DNA of 64,000 nucleotides from Aliivibrio sp. S4MY1 (GCF_028765545.1 NZ_JARACP010000001.1:372001-436000); one strand, 5' to 3'; positions 53,785 to 63,430 are shown, numbered from the stretch's first letter. Translations and numbers: made by a program. The notes: generated by a model not told the origin, from the sequence alone.

Positions 53785-54696
53785 TTAAGTCATTTTAATT
53801 CCATTTAAATGACTCTGGCTCTGCTGTTTCGCAGTAGAGAAAAATGCTTGTAAATATTTTTTATCATGTTCGCTGTCTCTAACGGCAGCGAACAATCTTC
53901 GCCATAAACCTTTCCCTAGCGGTTTACTCTCAATTAAGCCTTGTCTTGAAAATTCACTGATAGCCCAATTAGGTAATGCTGCAACCCCTAAACCTGCCGA
54001 TACCATTTGTATTAACATGAGTGTGTTCTCTGCTTGTTTCCATTTTGCTGGCTCCACATTATTTGGAGATAGGAAATGTTTAACCACATCTAAACGCTGT
54101 TTTTGTACCGGATAAGTGAGCATGGTTTGATCGAGTAAGTCTTCAGGTTCTATATATTCTTTATTGGCAAGAGGGTGGTTAGTTGCCATTACTAGGCGCA
54201 TTTCAAAATCAAACAATGGTTCGTAATGTATCTCGCCACGGGGCTGGATATCAGAGGTAATCACTAGGTCTAAATCACCATTAACCAAGGCTGGTAAAGG
54301 CTCAAATCCAAAACCCGATGAAAAATCCAATTCTACTTCAGGCCAACCCACTTGATATTCTTTAATCGCAGGCATTAACCATTGAAAGCAGGAGTGGCAT
54401 TCAATCGCCATGTGTAATCGTCCGTGTAAGTCTTCTTTTAAACTCGCAATATCATATTCAGCTCTGGCCATTTTCGGCAAAATATCATCCGCTAGCTTTA
54501 ACAGTATTTCACCTTCTGATGTGAATTTTACAGGACGAGTTTTGCGTAAAAAAACATGGTTACCAAGTCGAGCTTCAAAATCTTTCAATTGATGAGAAAG
54601 CGCTGATTGAGTTAAATGGAGTGCATTGGCTGTTGCGGTTAATGAACCAGTGTCACGTAATGTAGTTAAGGTTTTTAGGTGTTTTAATTCAATCAT
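53785..54696 (-). CDS. metR: LysR-type regulator MetR
   Basis: MetR activates metE and other methionine genes with homocysteine as co-effector. The 303-residue LTTR has the N-terminal wHTH (MIELKHLKTLTTLRDTGSLTATANALHLTQSALSHQLKDFE) and an effector domain with AIECHSCFQWLMPAI and FGFEPLPALVNGDLDLVITSD. These are MetR-specific. It is divergent from metE with a good MetR site between them. Confidence 0.96.
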   Translation of the reverse strand: MIELKHLKTLTTLRDTGSLTATANALHLTQSALSHQLKDFEARLGNHVFLRKTRPVKFTSEGEILLKLADDILPKMARAEYDIASLKEDLHGRLHMAIECHSCFQWLMPAIKEYQVGWPEVELDFSSGFGFEPLPALVNGDLDLVITSDIQPRGEIHYEPLFDFEMRLVMATNHPLANKEYIEPEDLLDQTMLTYPVQKQRLDVVKHFLSPNNVEPAKWKQAENTLMLIQMVSAGLGVAALPNWAISEFSRQGLIESKPLGKGLWRRLFAAVRDSEHDKKYLQAFFSTAKQQSQSHLNGIKMT

Positions 54697-54772
54697 TACT
54701 GTACCTCAAGGTCCGTTTGAGTAAGTTCAACAATCTTCACAGTAAAGTGAAAAGACCATAAAGTAAACATCT

Positions 54773-54780
54773 AGACGGCT
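54773..54780. promoter_or_regulatory. MetJ-box-like octamer
   Basis: AGACGGCT matches 7 of 8 bases of the MetJ box AGACGTCT. A related octamer AAACGGCT (6 of 8) is at 54894-54901 just before metE. MetJ normally needs adjacent tandem boxes, and only single ones are seen, so this is weak. Confidence 0.35.
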
Positions 54781-54818
54781 AAATAAAATTAGTATGTTTA
54801 AATCAAATTGGGCTTAGT

Positions 54819-54831
54819 TGAAATAAATTCA
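54819..54831. promoter_or_regulatory. MetR binding site
   Basis: TGAAATAAATTCA is an exact match to the MetR consensus TGAA-N5-TTCA, placed in the 220-base metR-metE intergenic region about 86 bases before the metE ATG, suitable for activation of metE. Confidence 0.75.
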
Positions 54832-54916
54832 TAATCAAAATGAAGTATTCGACGTTGTAGATAGTTATAAAAATGGTCATTGTTTAGCCATCCAAACGGC
54901 TAAGGGAATTAGACAA

Positions 54917-57241
54917 ATGACAACAAAATCGAATGCAAAAACAGTAACTCATATTTTAGGTTATCCACGAGTCGGGGCTCAACGAGAATTAAAATTTGCT
55001 CAGGAAAAATATTGGCGTGGCGAGATAGAACAAAAAGAATTACTGGCCGTGGGCAGTGAGCTACGTCAGCGCCATTGGCAAGATCAATCCACATCAGGGT
55101 TAGATTTTGTTACTGCGGGTGATTTTGCTTGGTACGATCATGTATTAACCACAAGTTTACTTTTAGGTCACGTGCCTGCTCGTCACAATACTGGTTTTCC
55201 TGATTTAGATACCTTATTCAAGGTGGGGCGTGGTCAATCTCAAAACAGCTGTGGTTGCGGGGAAGCAGCGTCGGATATGACTAAGTGGTTTAATACAAAT
55301 TATCATTACATAGTGCCAGAATTTTCTAAAAACGATAAATTTAATGTCAGTTGGTCACAACTTTTTGATGAGATTGCAGAAGCACAAAAGCAGGGGCATA
55401 CCGTTAAACCCGTACTTCTTGGCCCATTAAGTTATTTGTGGTTAGGCAAAGAAGTGAATGATGAAGAAGTAGAGCAAGGGTTTGAGCGTTTAGCGCTTCT
55501 TCCTCGCTTACTCACCGCTTATCAGGCAATTTTTTCGAAGTTATCTGCGCTTGGTGTTGAATGGGTTCAAATTGATGAGCCAATTTTGGCACTAGAGCTA
55601 CCAAAAGCATGGGCTGATTCTTTTAAATTAGCCTATCAAGTGATCCAAAGTGATGTGAAGTTACTATTAACAACGTATTTTGATGGTGTAGAACACCATT
55701 TAGATAAGATCACCGAATTAGCGGTAAATGGTTTACATATTGATATATCAGCAGACCCTAAACAATTAGATACGATTATAGATGCATTACCAAAAGAGTG
55801 GGTATTATCTGTTGGTGCGGTTAATGGGCGCAATGTATGGCGTGCAGATTTAGAGCGTTTGCATGAAAAGCTTCAACCAGTAAAAGAAGCCTTGGGTGAT
55901 AAGTTATGGATCGCAAGTTCATGTTCATTGCTGCATAGTCCGGTTGATTTAGAACAAGAAAAAGAATTATCGGAAGAGACGGTTCAATGGTTTGCGTTTG
56001 CAAAACAAAAGCTAAAAGAAGTGACATTGCTAGGTGATGCTTTAGATGGTAACCAAAATGCAATTCTAGCTTGCCATCAATACAGTCAGCCACTGCGTGA
56101 GCGTGAGAGTGCAGAACACATTAATAAGCCTGTGGTACAGCAACGCTTATCCGCTATCACTCCTGCATTAGCAGAGCGAGCAGAAGTATATGCAATCCGT
56201 GCACAGCACCAAGCTGAAAAGTTAGGTTTGCCATTATTACCAACCACGACAATTGGATCATTTCCACAAACCTCTGATATTCGTCAACAGCGCAGTGCCT
56301 ACCGTACTGGTAAGTTGAACGAGCAAGATTATGTTACTGCAATGAAAGGGCATATAGCCGATGCAGTTGAGCGTCAAGAACGTTTAGATTTGGATGTGTT
56401 AGTACATGGTGAGGCTGAGCGTAATGACATGGTTGAATATTTTGCGGAGAATTTAAATGGTTTTCAAGCTACACGATTTGGCTGGGTGCAAAGTTATGGA
56501 TCTCGTTGTGTAAAACCAGCAATCGTGGTGGCAGATATTGAACGTGAAGCACCAATCACGGTTGATTGGACGCAATATGCTCAATCGTTAACGACTAAAC
56601 AAATGAAAGGGATGCTAACCGGACCAGTAACGATTCTTGGTTGGACGTTCCCACGTGAAGACATTACTCGTAAAGAAATTGCACAGCAGTTAGCATTAGT
56701 ATTGCGTGATGAAGTTTCTGATCTTCAACAAGCAGGCATTAATATTATTCAAATTGATGAACCTGCGATTCGTGAAGGGTTGCCAATTAAAAAGAGCGAT
56801 CAAAAAGCGTATTTAGATTGGGCAGTAGAAGCGTTTAAGATTTCAGCGGCCAGTGCTAAATCAGAAACACAAATTCATACTCACATGTGTTATAGCGAAT
56901 TTAATGAGATTATTGAATCAGTAGCGGCGTTAGATGCGGATGTGATTACTATTGAAACCTCTCGCTCAAATATGGAACTCCTAAAAGCGTTTGAAGATTT
57001 TAACTATCCAAATGAAATAGGACCGGGTGTGTATGATATTCACTCACCAAATATTCCAAGCGAAGAGTGGATTGTTGATTTGATTGAAACCGCAGCAGCA
57101 AAAGTGCCTGTTGAGCGTTTATGGGTAAATCCAGATTGTGGCTTGAAAACACGTAACTGGAAAGAAACAGAAGCGGCGTTAGAGAACATGGTGAAAGCAG
57201 CAAAAACACTGCGTAAGAAATGGCAAGTTAACGCGGCTTAG
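54917..57241 (+). CDS. metE: Cobalamin-independent methionine synthase MetE
   Basis: MetE methylates homocysteine from 5-methyl-THF-triglutamate, using zinc. The 774-residue product is a double barrel. The N-terminal half has [20 protein letters not shown] and the C-terminal catalytic half has [23 protein letters not shown] (His and Cys zinc ligands), a Glu in IETSRS, and NPDCGLKTR (second Cys). It is slightly longer than E. coli MetE (753). Divergent from metR, with a MetR site upstream. B12 salvage (cobO) is also present, so MetH may exist elsewhere. Confidence 0.98.
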   Translation: MTTKSNAKTVTHILGYPRVGAQRELKFAQEKYWRGEIEQKELLAVGSELRQRHWQDQSTSGLDFVTAGDFAWYDHVLTTSLLLGHVPARHNTGFPDLDTLFKVGRGQSQNSCGCGEAASDMTKWFNTNYHYIVPEFSKNDKFNVSWSQLFDEIAEAQKQGHTVKPVLLGPLSYLWLGKEVNDEEVEQGFERLALLPRLLTAYQAIFSKLSALGVEWVQIDEPILALELPKAWADSFKLAYQVIQSDVKLLLTTYFDGVEHHLDKITELAVNGLHIDISADPKQLDTIIDALPKEWVLSVGAVNGRNVWRADLERLHEKLQPVKEALGDKLWIASSCSLLHSPVDLEQEKELSEETVQWFAFAKQKLKEVTLLGDALDGNQNAILACHQYSQPLRERESAEHINKPVVQQRLSAITPALAERAEVYAIRAQHQAEKLGLPLLPTTTIGSFPQTSDIRQQRSAYRTGKLNEQDYVTAMKGHIADAVERQERLDLDVLVHGEAERNDMVEYFAENLNGFQATRFGWVQSYGSRCVKPAIVVADIEREAPITVDWTQYAQSLTTKQMKGMLTGPVTILGWTFPREDITRKEIAQQLALVLRDEVSDLQQAGINIIQIDEPAIREGLPIKKSDQKAYLDWAVEAFKISAASAKSETQIHTHMCYSEFNEIIESVAALDADVITIETSRSNMELLKAFEDFNYPNEIGPGVYDIHSPNIPSEEWIVDLIETAAAKVPVERLWVNPDCGLKTRNWKETEAALENMVKAAKTLRKKWQVNAA

Positions 57242-57297
57242 TTAGGTAGATAAATTAATATCATTGGCTAATAACGTTCATTTACGTGAGACTAAAT

Positions 57298-57334
57298 AAA
57301 AGCGAAACACCTTCATTTAGGGTTTCGCTTTTTT
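57298..57334. terminator. Intrinsic terminator of metE
   Basis: AAAAGCGAAAC (57298-57308) pairs with GTTTCGCTTTT (57322-57332), followed by T. It may also serve the convergent small gene. Confidence 0.88.
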
Positions 57335-57364
57335 ATTTTACCGTTTATTTAATAAGTCGCTTTC

Positions 57365-57523
57365 TTAACGAGTTGTGACCCACAGCGCATGAATCATACC
57401 AGGTACCCAGAAGAAAAGAGTTAATACGATATTGATTAAAAGATCTTTACCCACACCTTTAGCAAAGAAAACACCTAGTGGTGGAAGTAATACACATAAA
57501 ATAATTAAAACAAGCTTGTTCAT
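57365..57523 (-). CDS. Pmp3/YqaE-family small membrane protein
   Basis: A 52-residue protein of two hydrophobic helices (about 3-20 and 27-48) joined by a short GKD-containing loop, with LPPLGVFFAKG and PGMIHALWV, the Pmp3/YqaE (UPF0057) signatures. Members are proteolipids linked to stress tolerance and membrane potential. AGAGGCA precedes the ATG. It sits alone between metE and the biosynthetic operon. Confidence 0.92.
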   Translation of the reverse strand: MNKLVLIILCVLLPPLGVFFAKGVGKDLLINIVLTLFFWVPGMIHALWVTTR

Positions 57524-57847
57524 AAAATGCCTCTATAAATTAAGTCATCATGATTAACAAAATGAGCGAATTGGTTAACATAGTAATAATACGAGTACTT
57601 CTTTTGTTCAAGTCGAAAAGTGATAATTTGCGTATTTTTATCTGGTTTTGAAAAATTGTCTTAGTAATTTTAATTGTAAGACAAGCGAGCTTTACAATAT
57701 CACTCGCAAGTTTTTCATAATGCTTTATTTATAATACTCTAAGCTCATGGTGAAGTTGTTAAATATGGTGATTAGCTATTTATATTAATTATGATTGCTA
57801 TAAAATAGTTGTAAATAAACTATCTATGGCAATGCTTACTCTTCCTT
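57524..57847 (+). promoter_or_regulatory. Region upstream of the biosynthetic operon
   Basis: This 324-base, very AT-rich stretch has no supported ORF. A TATAAT at 57730-57735 could be a -10 box, but no good -35 precedes it. GCGAG/CTCGC (about 57686-57706) followed by TTTTT is a weak hairpin. The darA-like gene starts without a strong Shine-Dalgarno sequence. Regulation of the operon cannot be inferred; no regulator gene is adjacent in the window. Confidence 0.4.
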
Positions 57848-58762
57848 ATGAAAAAAGTTCTAGTTATCTCTCACTCCCAAAGCGGTCAGCTTGCACAATT
57901 TGTTGAGTTAGCAACGGCACCGTTACGTCAGAGTGATGAAGTGAAAATTGATTATCATTGCGTAGAACCTGTCAATAAATACCCATATCCATGGTCGTTT
58001 TATCCATTCTTCGATGCTTTTCCTGAAGCGATTTATATGAATGGCTGCGATGTAAAACCTGCCGAAAATTTAGAAGAGGAGTATGACTTAATTATTTTAG
58101 GTTATACGGTGTGGTTTTTATCACCTTCAATACCAATGACTGGGTTTCTTCAGACAGAACAAGCTCAGTCATTAATTAACGGTAAGCCTGTTATTACCTT
58201 TATTGCGTGTCGTGATATGTGGGTAATGGCTCAAGAGAAAATGAAAACTGTCATTGCAGAGTTAGGCGGAACCTTGATTGATAATGCTGTACTGACTGAT
58301 CAAGGTGGCTCTGTTTATGCATTTATCACAACGCCTCGTTGGTTACTTACAGGTAAAAAAGATCCATTTTGGATATTCCCTGCCGCTGGTGTTTCTGAAA
58401 AAGATTTGCAAGAAAGTGAGCGTTTTGGTCACCGTTTGGTATCGGCATTAAAAAACGATTTAGAAAAGAAAAAAGAGCCACTGCTTAAAAATCTTAATGC
58501 CGTAACGGTTAATGGGAAACTGATTGGTTCTGAAAAAATTGCCACACGTTCTTTTATGGTATGGGGAAAGCTAATTCAAAAGTCAGGTAAACCGGGTTCT
58601 TTTCCTCGAAAAATAGTCATTACCATCTATGCCGTATTTTTAGCTCTTATGGTTTTAACCTTAGTACCGATTAATTTATTAGTGAAAAAATTAATCTCGC
58701 CTTTTAGAAAGAAAGCGGTAGAAGAAAGCATTACTTATTACGAAAAACCATCAGGACGTTAA
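57848..58762 (+). CDS. darA: DarA-like dialkylresorcinol condensing enzyme
   Basis: In Pseudomonas and flexirubin producers DarA works with DarB to turn two beta-ketoacyl thioesters into a dialkylresorcinol, acting as the cyclase/aromatase. The 304-residue product begins with a flavodoxin-like strand and loop (KKVLVISHSQSGQLAQF) and continues with LIILGYTVWFLSPSIPMTGFL and PVITFIACRDMW. One hydrophobic helix near the C-terminus (about 258-282) and a basic end suggest inner-membrane anchoring. It is followed after one base by the darB-like gene. The family call is from memory of DarA sequences; product class is inferred. Confidence 0.78.
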   Translation: MKKVLVISHSQSGQLAQFVELATAPLRQSDEVKIDYHCVEPVNKYPYPWSFYPFFDAFPEAIYMNGCDVKPAENLEEEYDLIILGYTVWFLSPSIPMTGFLQTEQAQSLINGKPVITFIACRDMWVMAQEKMKTVIAELGGTLIDNAVLTDQGGSVYAFITTPRWLLTGKKDPFWIFPAAGVSEKDLQESERFGHRLVSALKNDLEKKKEPLLKNLNAVTVNGKLIGSEKIATRSFMVWGKLIQKSGKPGSFPRKIVITIYAVFLALMVLTLVPINLLVKKLISPFRKKAVEESITYYEKPSGR

Positions 58763-58763
58763 G

Positions 58764-59912
58764 ATGACTCAAAAGGTATATATCAATGACATTCAGGCTT
58801 TTTTGCCTAATGATGCTGTTGGTAATAAAGAAATAGAAAATGTCCTAGGGCAAGTTGGTTCGCGTCCCTCTCGTGCAAAAAGCCTTATTTTGCGATCCAA
58901 TAAAATTAAGCAACGTTACTATGCGATTAATCCTCAAACGGGTGAAACCACGCACACCAATACAGAATTAACCGCCGAAGCGATCAGAAAACTCAATTCA
59001 ACCTCTTTTGATATTAATTCTACAGAGCTTTTAGCCTGTGGTACGACGATTGCCGATCAAATTTTACCCAATCACGCATTAATGGTGCATGGTGAGCTTG
59101 GCATTCCTAGCTGTGAAGTGATTGCGACATCAGGCATCTGTTTGTCCGGTACCATGTCATTAAAATATGGTTATATGTCGATTTTGAGTGGTCAAAGTAA
59201 TAACGCGATAGTTACTGGTTCTGAAAATGCGTCGGCTATGATGCGTGCTAACAAGTTTGAAGCTGAAATTGAAAGTGTGGTGGACGATTTAGAACGTCAG
59301 CCTGAAATCGCATTTGAAAAAGATTTCTTACGTTGGATGTTAAGTGATGGTGCGGGTGCCGCGCTATTAACCTCTCAACCTAATCCGGATTCCATCTCTC
59401 TTGAAATCGAATGGATGATGCAAAAATCCTATGCGAATGAACTTGATGCTTGTATGTATGCAGGTGCTGAAAAACAGGCGGACGGTAGCCTAAAAGGGTG
59501 GCGTGAATACAGCTCACAAGAATGGTTAGACCAATCTATCTTCTCAGTAAAACAAGACGTTAAGCAGTTAAACGATAATATCGTTGAATACACAGTTACT
59601 AAGCCGTTAAAAGAGTTAGTTGATCAAGGCAAAGTGAAGGCTGATGAAATCACCTATTTTGTACCTCATTACTCGTCTGGTTATTTCCGTGACCGCCTAT
59701 ATCAAGGCATGCTAGAAGCAGGATGTGATATTCCACAAGATCGTTGGTTTACTAATTTGCCAAGTAAAGGGAATACAGGTTCAGCGTCTATCTATATCAT
59801 GCTTGAAGAGCTGTTTCATTCTGGTGACTTAAAAGTGGGGGATACTCTACTTTGTTATGTTCCTGAAAGTGGAAGATTCTCTACCGCCTTTATGCAATTG
59901 AAGGTGGTGTAA
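58764..59912 (+). CDS. darB: DarB-like KASIII-type ketosynthase
   Basis: A 382-residue thiolase-fold condensing enzyme. The catalytic triad can be placed: Cys126 in TSGICLSGT, His302 in VPHYSSGYF and Asn337 in KGNTGSAS. The N-terminal RSNKIKQRYYAINPQTGETTHTN stretch is typical of the DarB branch and differs from FabH (which is at 31465). DarB joins two beta-keto acyl chains by C-C bond formation. The SGICLSGT nucleophile loop differs from SAACSGF in FabH, suggesting other substrates. Its stop overlaps the next ATG (TAATG). Confidence 0.82.
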   Translation: MTQKVYINDIQAFLPNDAVGNKEIENVLGQVGSRPSRAKSLILRSNKIKQRYYAINPQTGETTHTNTELTAEAIRKLNSTSFDINSTELLACGTTIADQILPNHALMVHGELGIPSCEVIATSGICLSGTMSLKYGYMSILSGQSNNAIVTGSENASAMMRANKFEAEIESVVDDLERQPEIAFEKDFLRWMLSDGAGAALLTSQPNPDSISLEIEWMMQKSYANELDACMYAGAEKQADGSLKGWREYSSQEWLDQSIFSVKQDVKQLNDNIVEYTVTKPLKELVDQGKVKADEITYFVPHYSSGYFRDRLYQGMLEAGCDIPQDRWFTNLPSKGNTGSASIYIMLEELFHSGDLKVGDTLLCYVPESGRFSTAFMQLKVV

Positions 59913-60328
59913 TGGAAGCGAAAAAAGTACCACAAGATAATATCTCTACGTATGCCAATAACGCAAAAGCTGTGTATGCAACGGATGAAAATGGTGATTA
60001 TTCGGTTGTTGCTTCTACTGGTTGGGAAGTAGAAGAAGAAGTGACAAAGCAAGCCTTGAATGAATTTGAACGACAAGCACAAGTAGCGTATGACTTAGTA
60101 AGAACAGGGGAAAAGTCACCCTTGTATTATCATATGTTTGCTCAGCGTATGGATTTAATGGTGCTAGCGCAATCTGTTGGTTGGTTTCAGTGGCGTGTTA
60201 AGCGTCATTTCTCACCGAAGATTTTTGCTAAATTATCACCTGTGAAGCTTTCGGCCTACAGTGATGCATTAGGTATTTCAGTTAAGCAATTAACCAAGTT
60301 ACCTAACCTTTCAAATAAAAATAAATAA
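59912..60328 (+). CDS. Unknown protein of the biosynthetic operon
   Basis: A 138-residue soluble protein with no recognised motif. It is charged at the N-terminus, has a helix-rich middle (ALNEFERQAQVAYDLVRTGEKSPLYYHMFAQRMDLMVLAQSVG) and a basic C-terminal part (WRVKRHF, KPLSKLPNL-like). Its ATG overlaps the darB-like stop by one base and the next gene starts 9 bases after its stop, so it is surely part of the pathway operon. Adaptor, chaperone or small enzyme are all possible. Confidence 0.8.
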   Translation: MEAKKVPQDNISTYANNAKAVYATDENGDYSVVASTGWEVEEEVTKQALNEFERQAQVAYDLVRTGEKSPLYYHMFAQRMDLMVLAQSVGWFQWRVKRHFSPKIFAKLSPVKLSAYSDALGISVKQLTKLPNLSNKNK

Positions 60329-60337
60329 AGCGTGCTC

Positions 60338-61354
60338 ATGACCTCTATTTTGAAAAACACCAATTCTCAGTTCCAACATAAGCATTATGCTCATTGCGAG
60401 AGTGGCGTGATGTCTTCTATGCTTACTCATCATGGTTTACCTCTGTCTGAGCCAATGGTATTTGGTTTATCTAGTGCTTTAGTTTTTGCTTATCTTCCTT
60501 TTGTAAAGCTCAGTGGCATGCCGCTTATTGCCTATCGTTCAATGCCAAAATCCATCATGAAGGGATTACAGAAAAGCATCGGTTTGAAAATGAAGTTAGA
60601 GAAATTTTCAAAACCAGAGCAAGGCACCAAGCGATTAGATGAGCTACTTCAACAAGGTAAAATTGTGGGCGCTCAAACATCGGTGTTCTGGTTACCGTAC
60701 TTTCCTGAAGAGATGCGTTTTCACTTTAATGCCCATAATCTTATTGTGGTTGATAAGAAAGAGGGAAGTTATCAAATCAGCGATCCTGTTTTTGAACACT
60801 TAGTTGAGGCTGAAGAGAAAGCACTGCAAAAAGCGCGCTTTGTGAAAGGGGTAATGGCACCAAAAGGGTCATTGTATTATCCGACTCACATCCCAAGCTC
60901 GATTGATTACCCAAAAGTGATTGAAAAAAGCATTAAAAAAACGGCAAAGACGATGCTGAAAACGCCAGTACCGATTGCGGGTTTAAAGGGAATGTATTTT
61001 TTAGCTAAGCATATTCGTCAGTTAGAAAATAAAGATGAGCATTACGCAAAACTGTTTTTAGGTCACATCATTCGCATGCAAGAAGAGATTGGCACTGGCG
61101 GTGCTGGTTTCCGTTATATCTATGCTTCTTTTTTACAAGAAGCGGCAGAGCTTATTGGTAACGAGAACCTAAAAATTGCATCTGCTGAGATGACGGCGAT
61201 TGGTGATGAATGGCGTGAATTTGCTTTATTGATCGCGAAGGCAATACGACCTCGAAATAAAAAAACGATTGAATTTGATGTGATTGCTGCAAAATTAGAG
61301 TCAGTTGCTGAGCAAGAAAAGCAACTCTACTTATCATTAATGCGAGCATTTTAA
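60338..61354 (+). CDS. BtrH-like (BtrH_N/DUF4872) candidate acyl-ACP transferase
   Basis: A 338-residue protein with an N-terminal papain-like BtrH_N pattern: Cys20 in HYAHCESGVMSSML, His133 in FNAHNLIVVD and Asp in ISDPVFE are candidates for the catalytic residues. The C-terminal part with GTGGAGFRYIYASFLQEAAEL fits DUF4872. BtrH of butirosin synthesis moves an acyl group from ACP to an acceptor amine, so here a transfer of the ACP-bound polyene or alkyl chain to an acceptor is plausible. GTG at 60332 is an alternative start. Its stop overlaps the next ATG. Confidence 0.75.
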   Translation: MTSILKNTNSQFQHKHYAHCESGVMSSMLTHHGLPLSEPMVFGLSSALVFAYLPFVKLSGMPLIAYRSMPKSIMKGLQKSIGLKMKLEKFSKPEQGTKRLDELLQQGKIVGAQTSVFWLPYFPEEMRFHFNAHNLIVVDKKEGSYQISDPVFEHLVEAEEKALQKARFVKGVMAPKGSLYYPTHIPSSIDYPKVIEKSIKKTAKTMLKTPVPIAGLKGMYFLAKHIRQLENKDEHYAKLFLGHIIRMQEEIGTGGAGFRYIYASFLQEAAELIGNENLKIASAEMTAIGDEWREFALLIAKAIRPRNKKTIEFDVIAAKLESVAEQEKQLYLSLMRAF

Positions 61355-62271
61355 TGATCAATGTTAGTGGATTAAATAAATCCTACGGTAAGAAGAAAGC
61401 GCTAGATAATCTAACGCTTTCTATCCCATCAAATAGTATTTATGGTTTACTTGGCCCTAATGGTGCAGGTAAAACTACACTGATCTCGATTCTAAATGGT
61501 CTTGTCTCGTATGACTCAGGTGAGGTTACTTTTTTTGATTTACCGCTAAAAAAGAATCTTTCGGTTATTCGTCAACGTTGTTCTCTTATTCCACAAAGTT
61601 TAGCTTTTTATGAGAATTTAAGCGTTAAAGAGAATTTGCAATTCTTTGCTGGCGTACAAAAAATAAAAGGTCAGGCGTTAAAAGATAATTTATCTTATGC
61701 GGTCGAAACTAATCGTCTTTCCTCCATGATGGATCAGAAATCTGCAACTTTATCTGGTGGACAAAAACGTCGCTTAAATATCGCCATTGGGCTGCTGAAT
61801 AACCCCGACATTCTCTTTTTTGATGAGCCGACTGTTGGTATTGATCCTGAATCACGCAACGATATTCTCGACACTATTAAAGCGTATAAATCGGATAATA
61901 AAACTGTTATTTATACCTCTCATTATATGCCTGAAATCGAAAAGATTTGTGATGAAGTAGCGATAGTGAATGCAGGGAAAATTGTAAAACAAGGCTCGAT
62001 TTCTTCTATGGTAAATAACGAAGAAAGTCAGCAGGTCATTGTTGAACTGTATCCACATTCTTCCACTTATCTTTCTGCAATGAGTCGAGCTGAAGTGACG
62101 ATCGTTGATCAAACTACTTTACTATTAACGCAGTCGAGCAGTGAGCTTATCGCTCAAGTTCTGCATCAATTAGAGCTGCAAGGGATCAAAATAAAGCAAA
62201 TCCGCTACGGTGCGACAACCCTTGAATCTCTGTTTATCAACTTAACATCAAAAGGAAGAACAGATGTTTAA
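61354..62271 (+). CDS. ABC exporter ATP-binding protein
   Basis: A 305-residue ABC-2-type ATPase: Walker A GPNGAGKTT, Q-loop in LIPQSLAFYENLS, signature TLSGGQKRRLNIAIGLL, Walker B ILFFDEPTVGIDP and the H-loop in YTSHYMPEIEKIC. A C-terminal extension of about 90 residues follows, as in DrrA-like drug exporters. It pairs with the permease that starts 8 bases inside its end. In this operon it most likely exports the lipid or pigment product across the inner membrane. Confidence 0.93.
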   Translation: MINVSGLNKSYGKKKALDNLTLSIPSNSIYGLLGPNGAGKTTLISILNGLVSYDSGEVTFFDLPLKKNLSVIRQRCSLIPQSLAFYENLSVKENLQFFAGVQKIKGQALKDNLSYAVETNRLSSMMDQKSATLSGGQKRRLNIAIGLLNNPDILFFDEPTVGIDPESRNDILDTIKAYKSDNKTVIYTSHYMPEIEKICDEVAIVNAGKIVKQGSISSMVNNEESQQVIVELYPHSSTYLSAMSRAEVTIVDQTTLLLTQSSSELIAQVLHQLELQGIKIKQIRYGATTLESLFINLTSKGRTDV

Positions 62272-63430
62272 AGCGATGTTGATAAAAGAGTTCCTGTTAG
62301 TGAGTCGTGATAAACACGCATTAGCAGCCTTATTTATTATGCCTGCGGTATTTATTTTGATCATGTCTTTAGCACTAAAAGATGTGATGAATGAAGACAA
62401 ATCACTTATGACTTATGCTTTGATTGATCATGACCAAAGTGTCGTAAGTGAAGCATTAATTAATAAACTATCTACGATTTCTACATTGACCAAACACACT
62501 TTGAATTCAGATAAATATCGCTCTCCAGAAGAAGAGGGCGTGCAATTTATTATTGATATTCCGGTGGGCTTTTCTAAAGGTGAGCAGCCATTAGATATTA
62601 GTGTTGCTGCAGATACGTCCCCTTCATTACTGACTATTTTTAAAAATCAGATCGCGCTCAGTTGGATGGGGAATAAGCTGGATGAAGTGAATTTGGCCAA
62701 TCAAGATTCGTTTTCGTTTTTAGATGATGAAGTAGAAACAAAGCCTTTTGATGAGGCAACGTTGATGGATGTCCAATACGCAAAATTGTCACAAGATGAA
62801 AAGCCAACCTCAACACAGCAAAGTGTTCCATCCTGGATCGTGTTTGGTCTGTTTTTTGTGATTATACCTATGTCGACCATCTTCATTAGTGAACGTAAAC
62901 AAAATACTTTAATGCGTTTAAGTACCATGAACTTAAGTTTGTCAGCTCTGTTTGGTGGGAAAATATTGCCTTATATGGTGATCAATCAAGTTCAAGTTTG
63001 GCTGATGATTGGAGTTGGTATGTATATCGTCCCTTTATTTGGTGCAGCTCCATTAACGATTGATGGTTCTATCTTGGGGTTAATCTTGGTTTCATTATCC
63101 TTAAGTCTCTCCGCGATTGGTTTGTCTATTTTGGTAGCCAGTGCGGTTGATAGCATCGAGCAAGCGACAACCATTGGCGGAATTATCAATATTTTATTAG
63201 GGGCTATTGGTGGTGTTATGGTGCCTAAGTTTGTGATGCCAGAAGCGATGCAAACCTTCTCTGCTATTTCACCCATGTCTTGGGGACTAGAAGGTTTTTT
63301 AGATATATTCTTACGCCGAGGAACGGTGTCAGATGTGTTAAATGAAGTCATTGCTTTAAGCTTATTTGGTGTTATCTCATTGCTGATAGCCAGCATTGTA
63401 TTTACTTATAAACAAAGGAAAAACGCATGA
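62264..63430 (+). CDS. ABC-2 type exporter permease
   Basis: A 388-residue membrane protein of ABC-2 topology: one N-terminal helix (about 20-38), a large periplasmic loop (about 40-180), then five helices (about 185-380) with SERKQNTLMRLSTMNLS between the first two, as in DrrB/YhhJ-like permeases. It overlaps the ATPase gene by 8 bases and the ACP gene by 4 (ATGA). Homologous exporters accompany flexirubin and aryl-polyene clusters. Confidence 0.92.
   Translation: MFKAMLIKEFLLVSRDKHALAALFIMPAVFILIMSLALKDVMNEDKSLMTYALIDHDQSVVSEALINKLSTISTLTKHTLNSDKYRSPEEEGVQFIIDIPVGFSKGEQPLDISVAADTSPSLLTIFKNQIALSWMGNKLDEVNLANQDSFSFLDDEVETKPFDEATLMDVQYAKLSQDEKPTSTQQSVPSWIVFGLFFVIIPMSTIFISERKQNTLMRLSTMNLSLSALFGGKILPYMVINQVQVWLMIGVGMYIVPLFGAAPLTIDGSILGLILVSLSLSLSAIGLSILVASAVDSIEQATTIGGIINILLGAIGGVMVPKFVMPEAMQTFSAISPMSWGLEGFLDIFLRRGTVSDVLNEVIALSLFGVISLLIASIVFTYKQRKNA

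Noticed and set aside
53788-53814. AGTCATTT/AAATGACT hairpin at the end of metR
   Set aside because: It lies mostly in the metR coding end and lacks a T tail on either strand.
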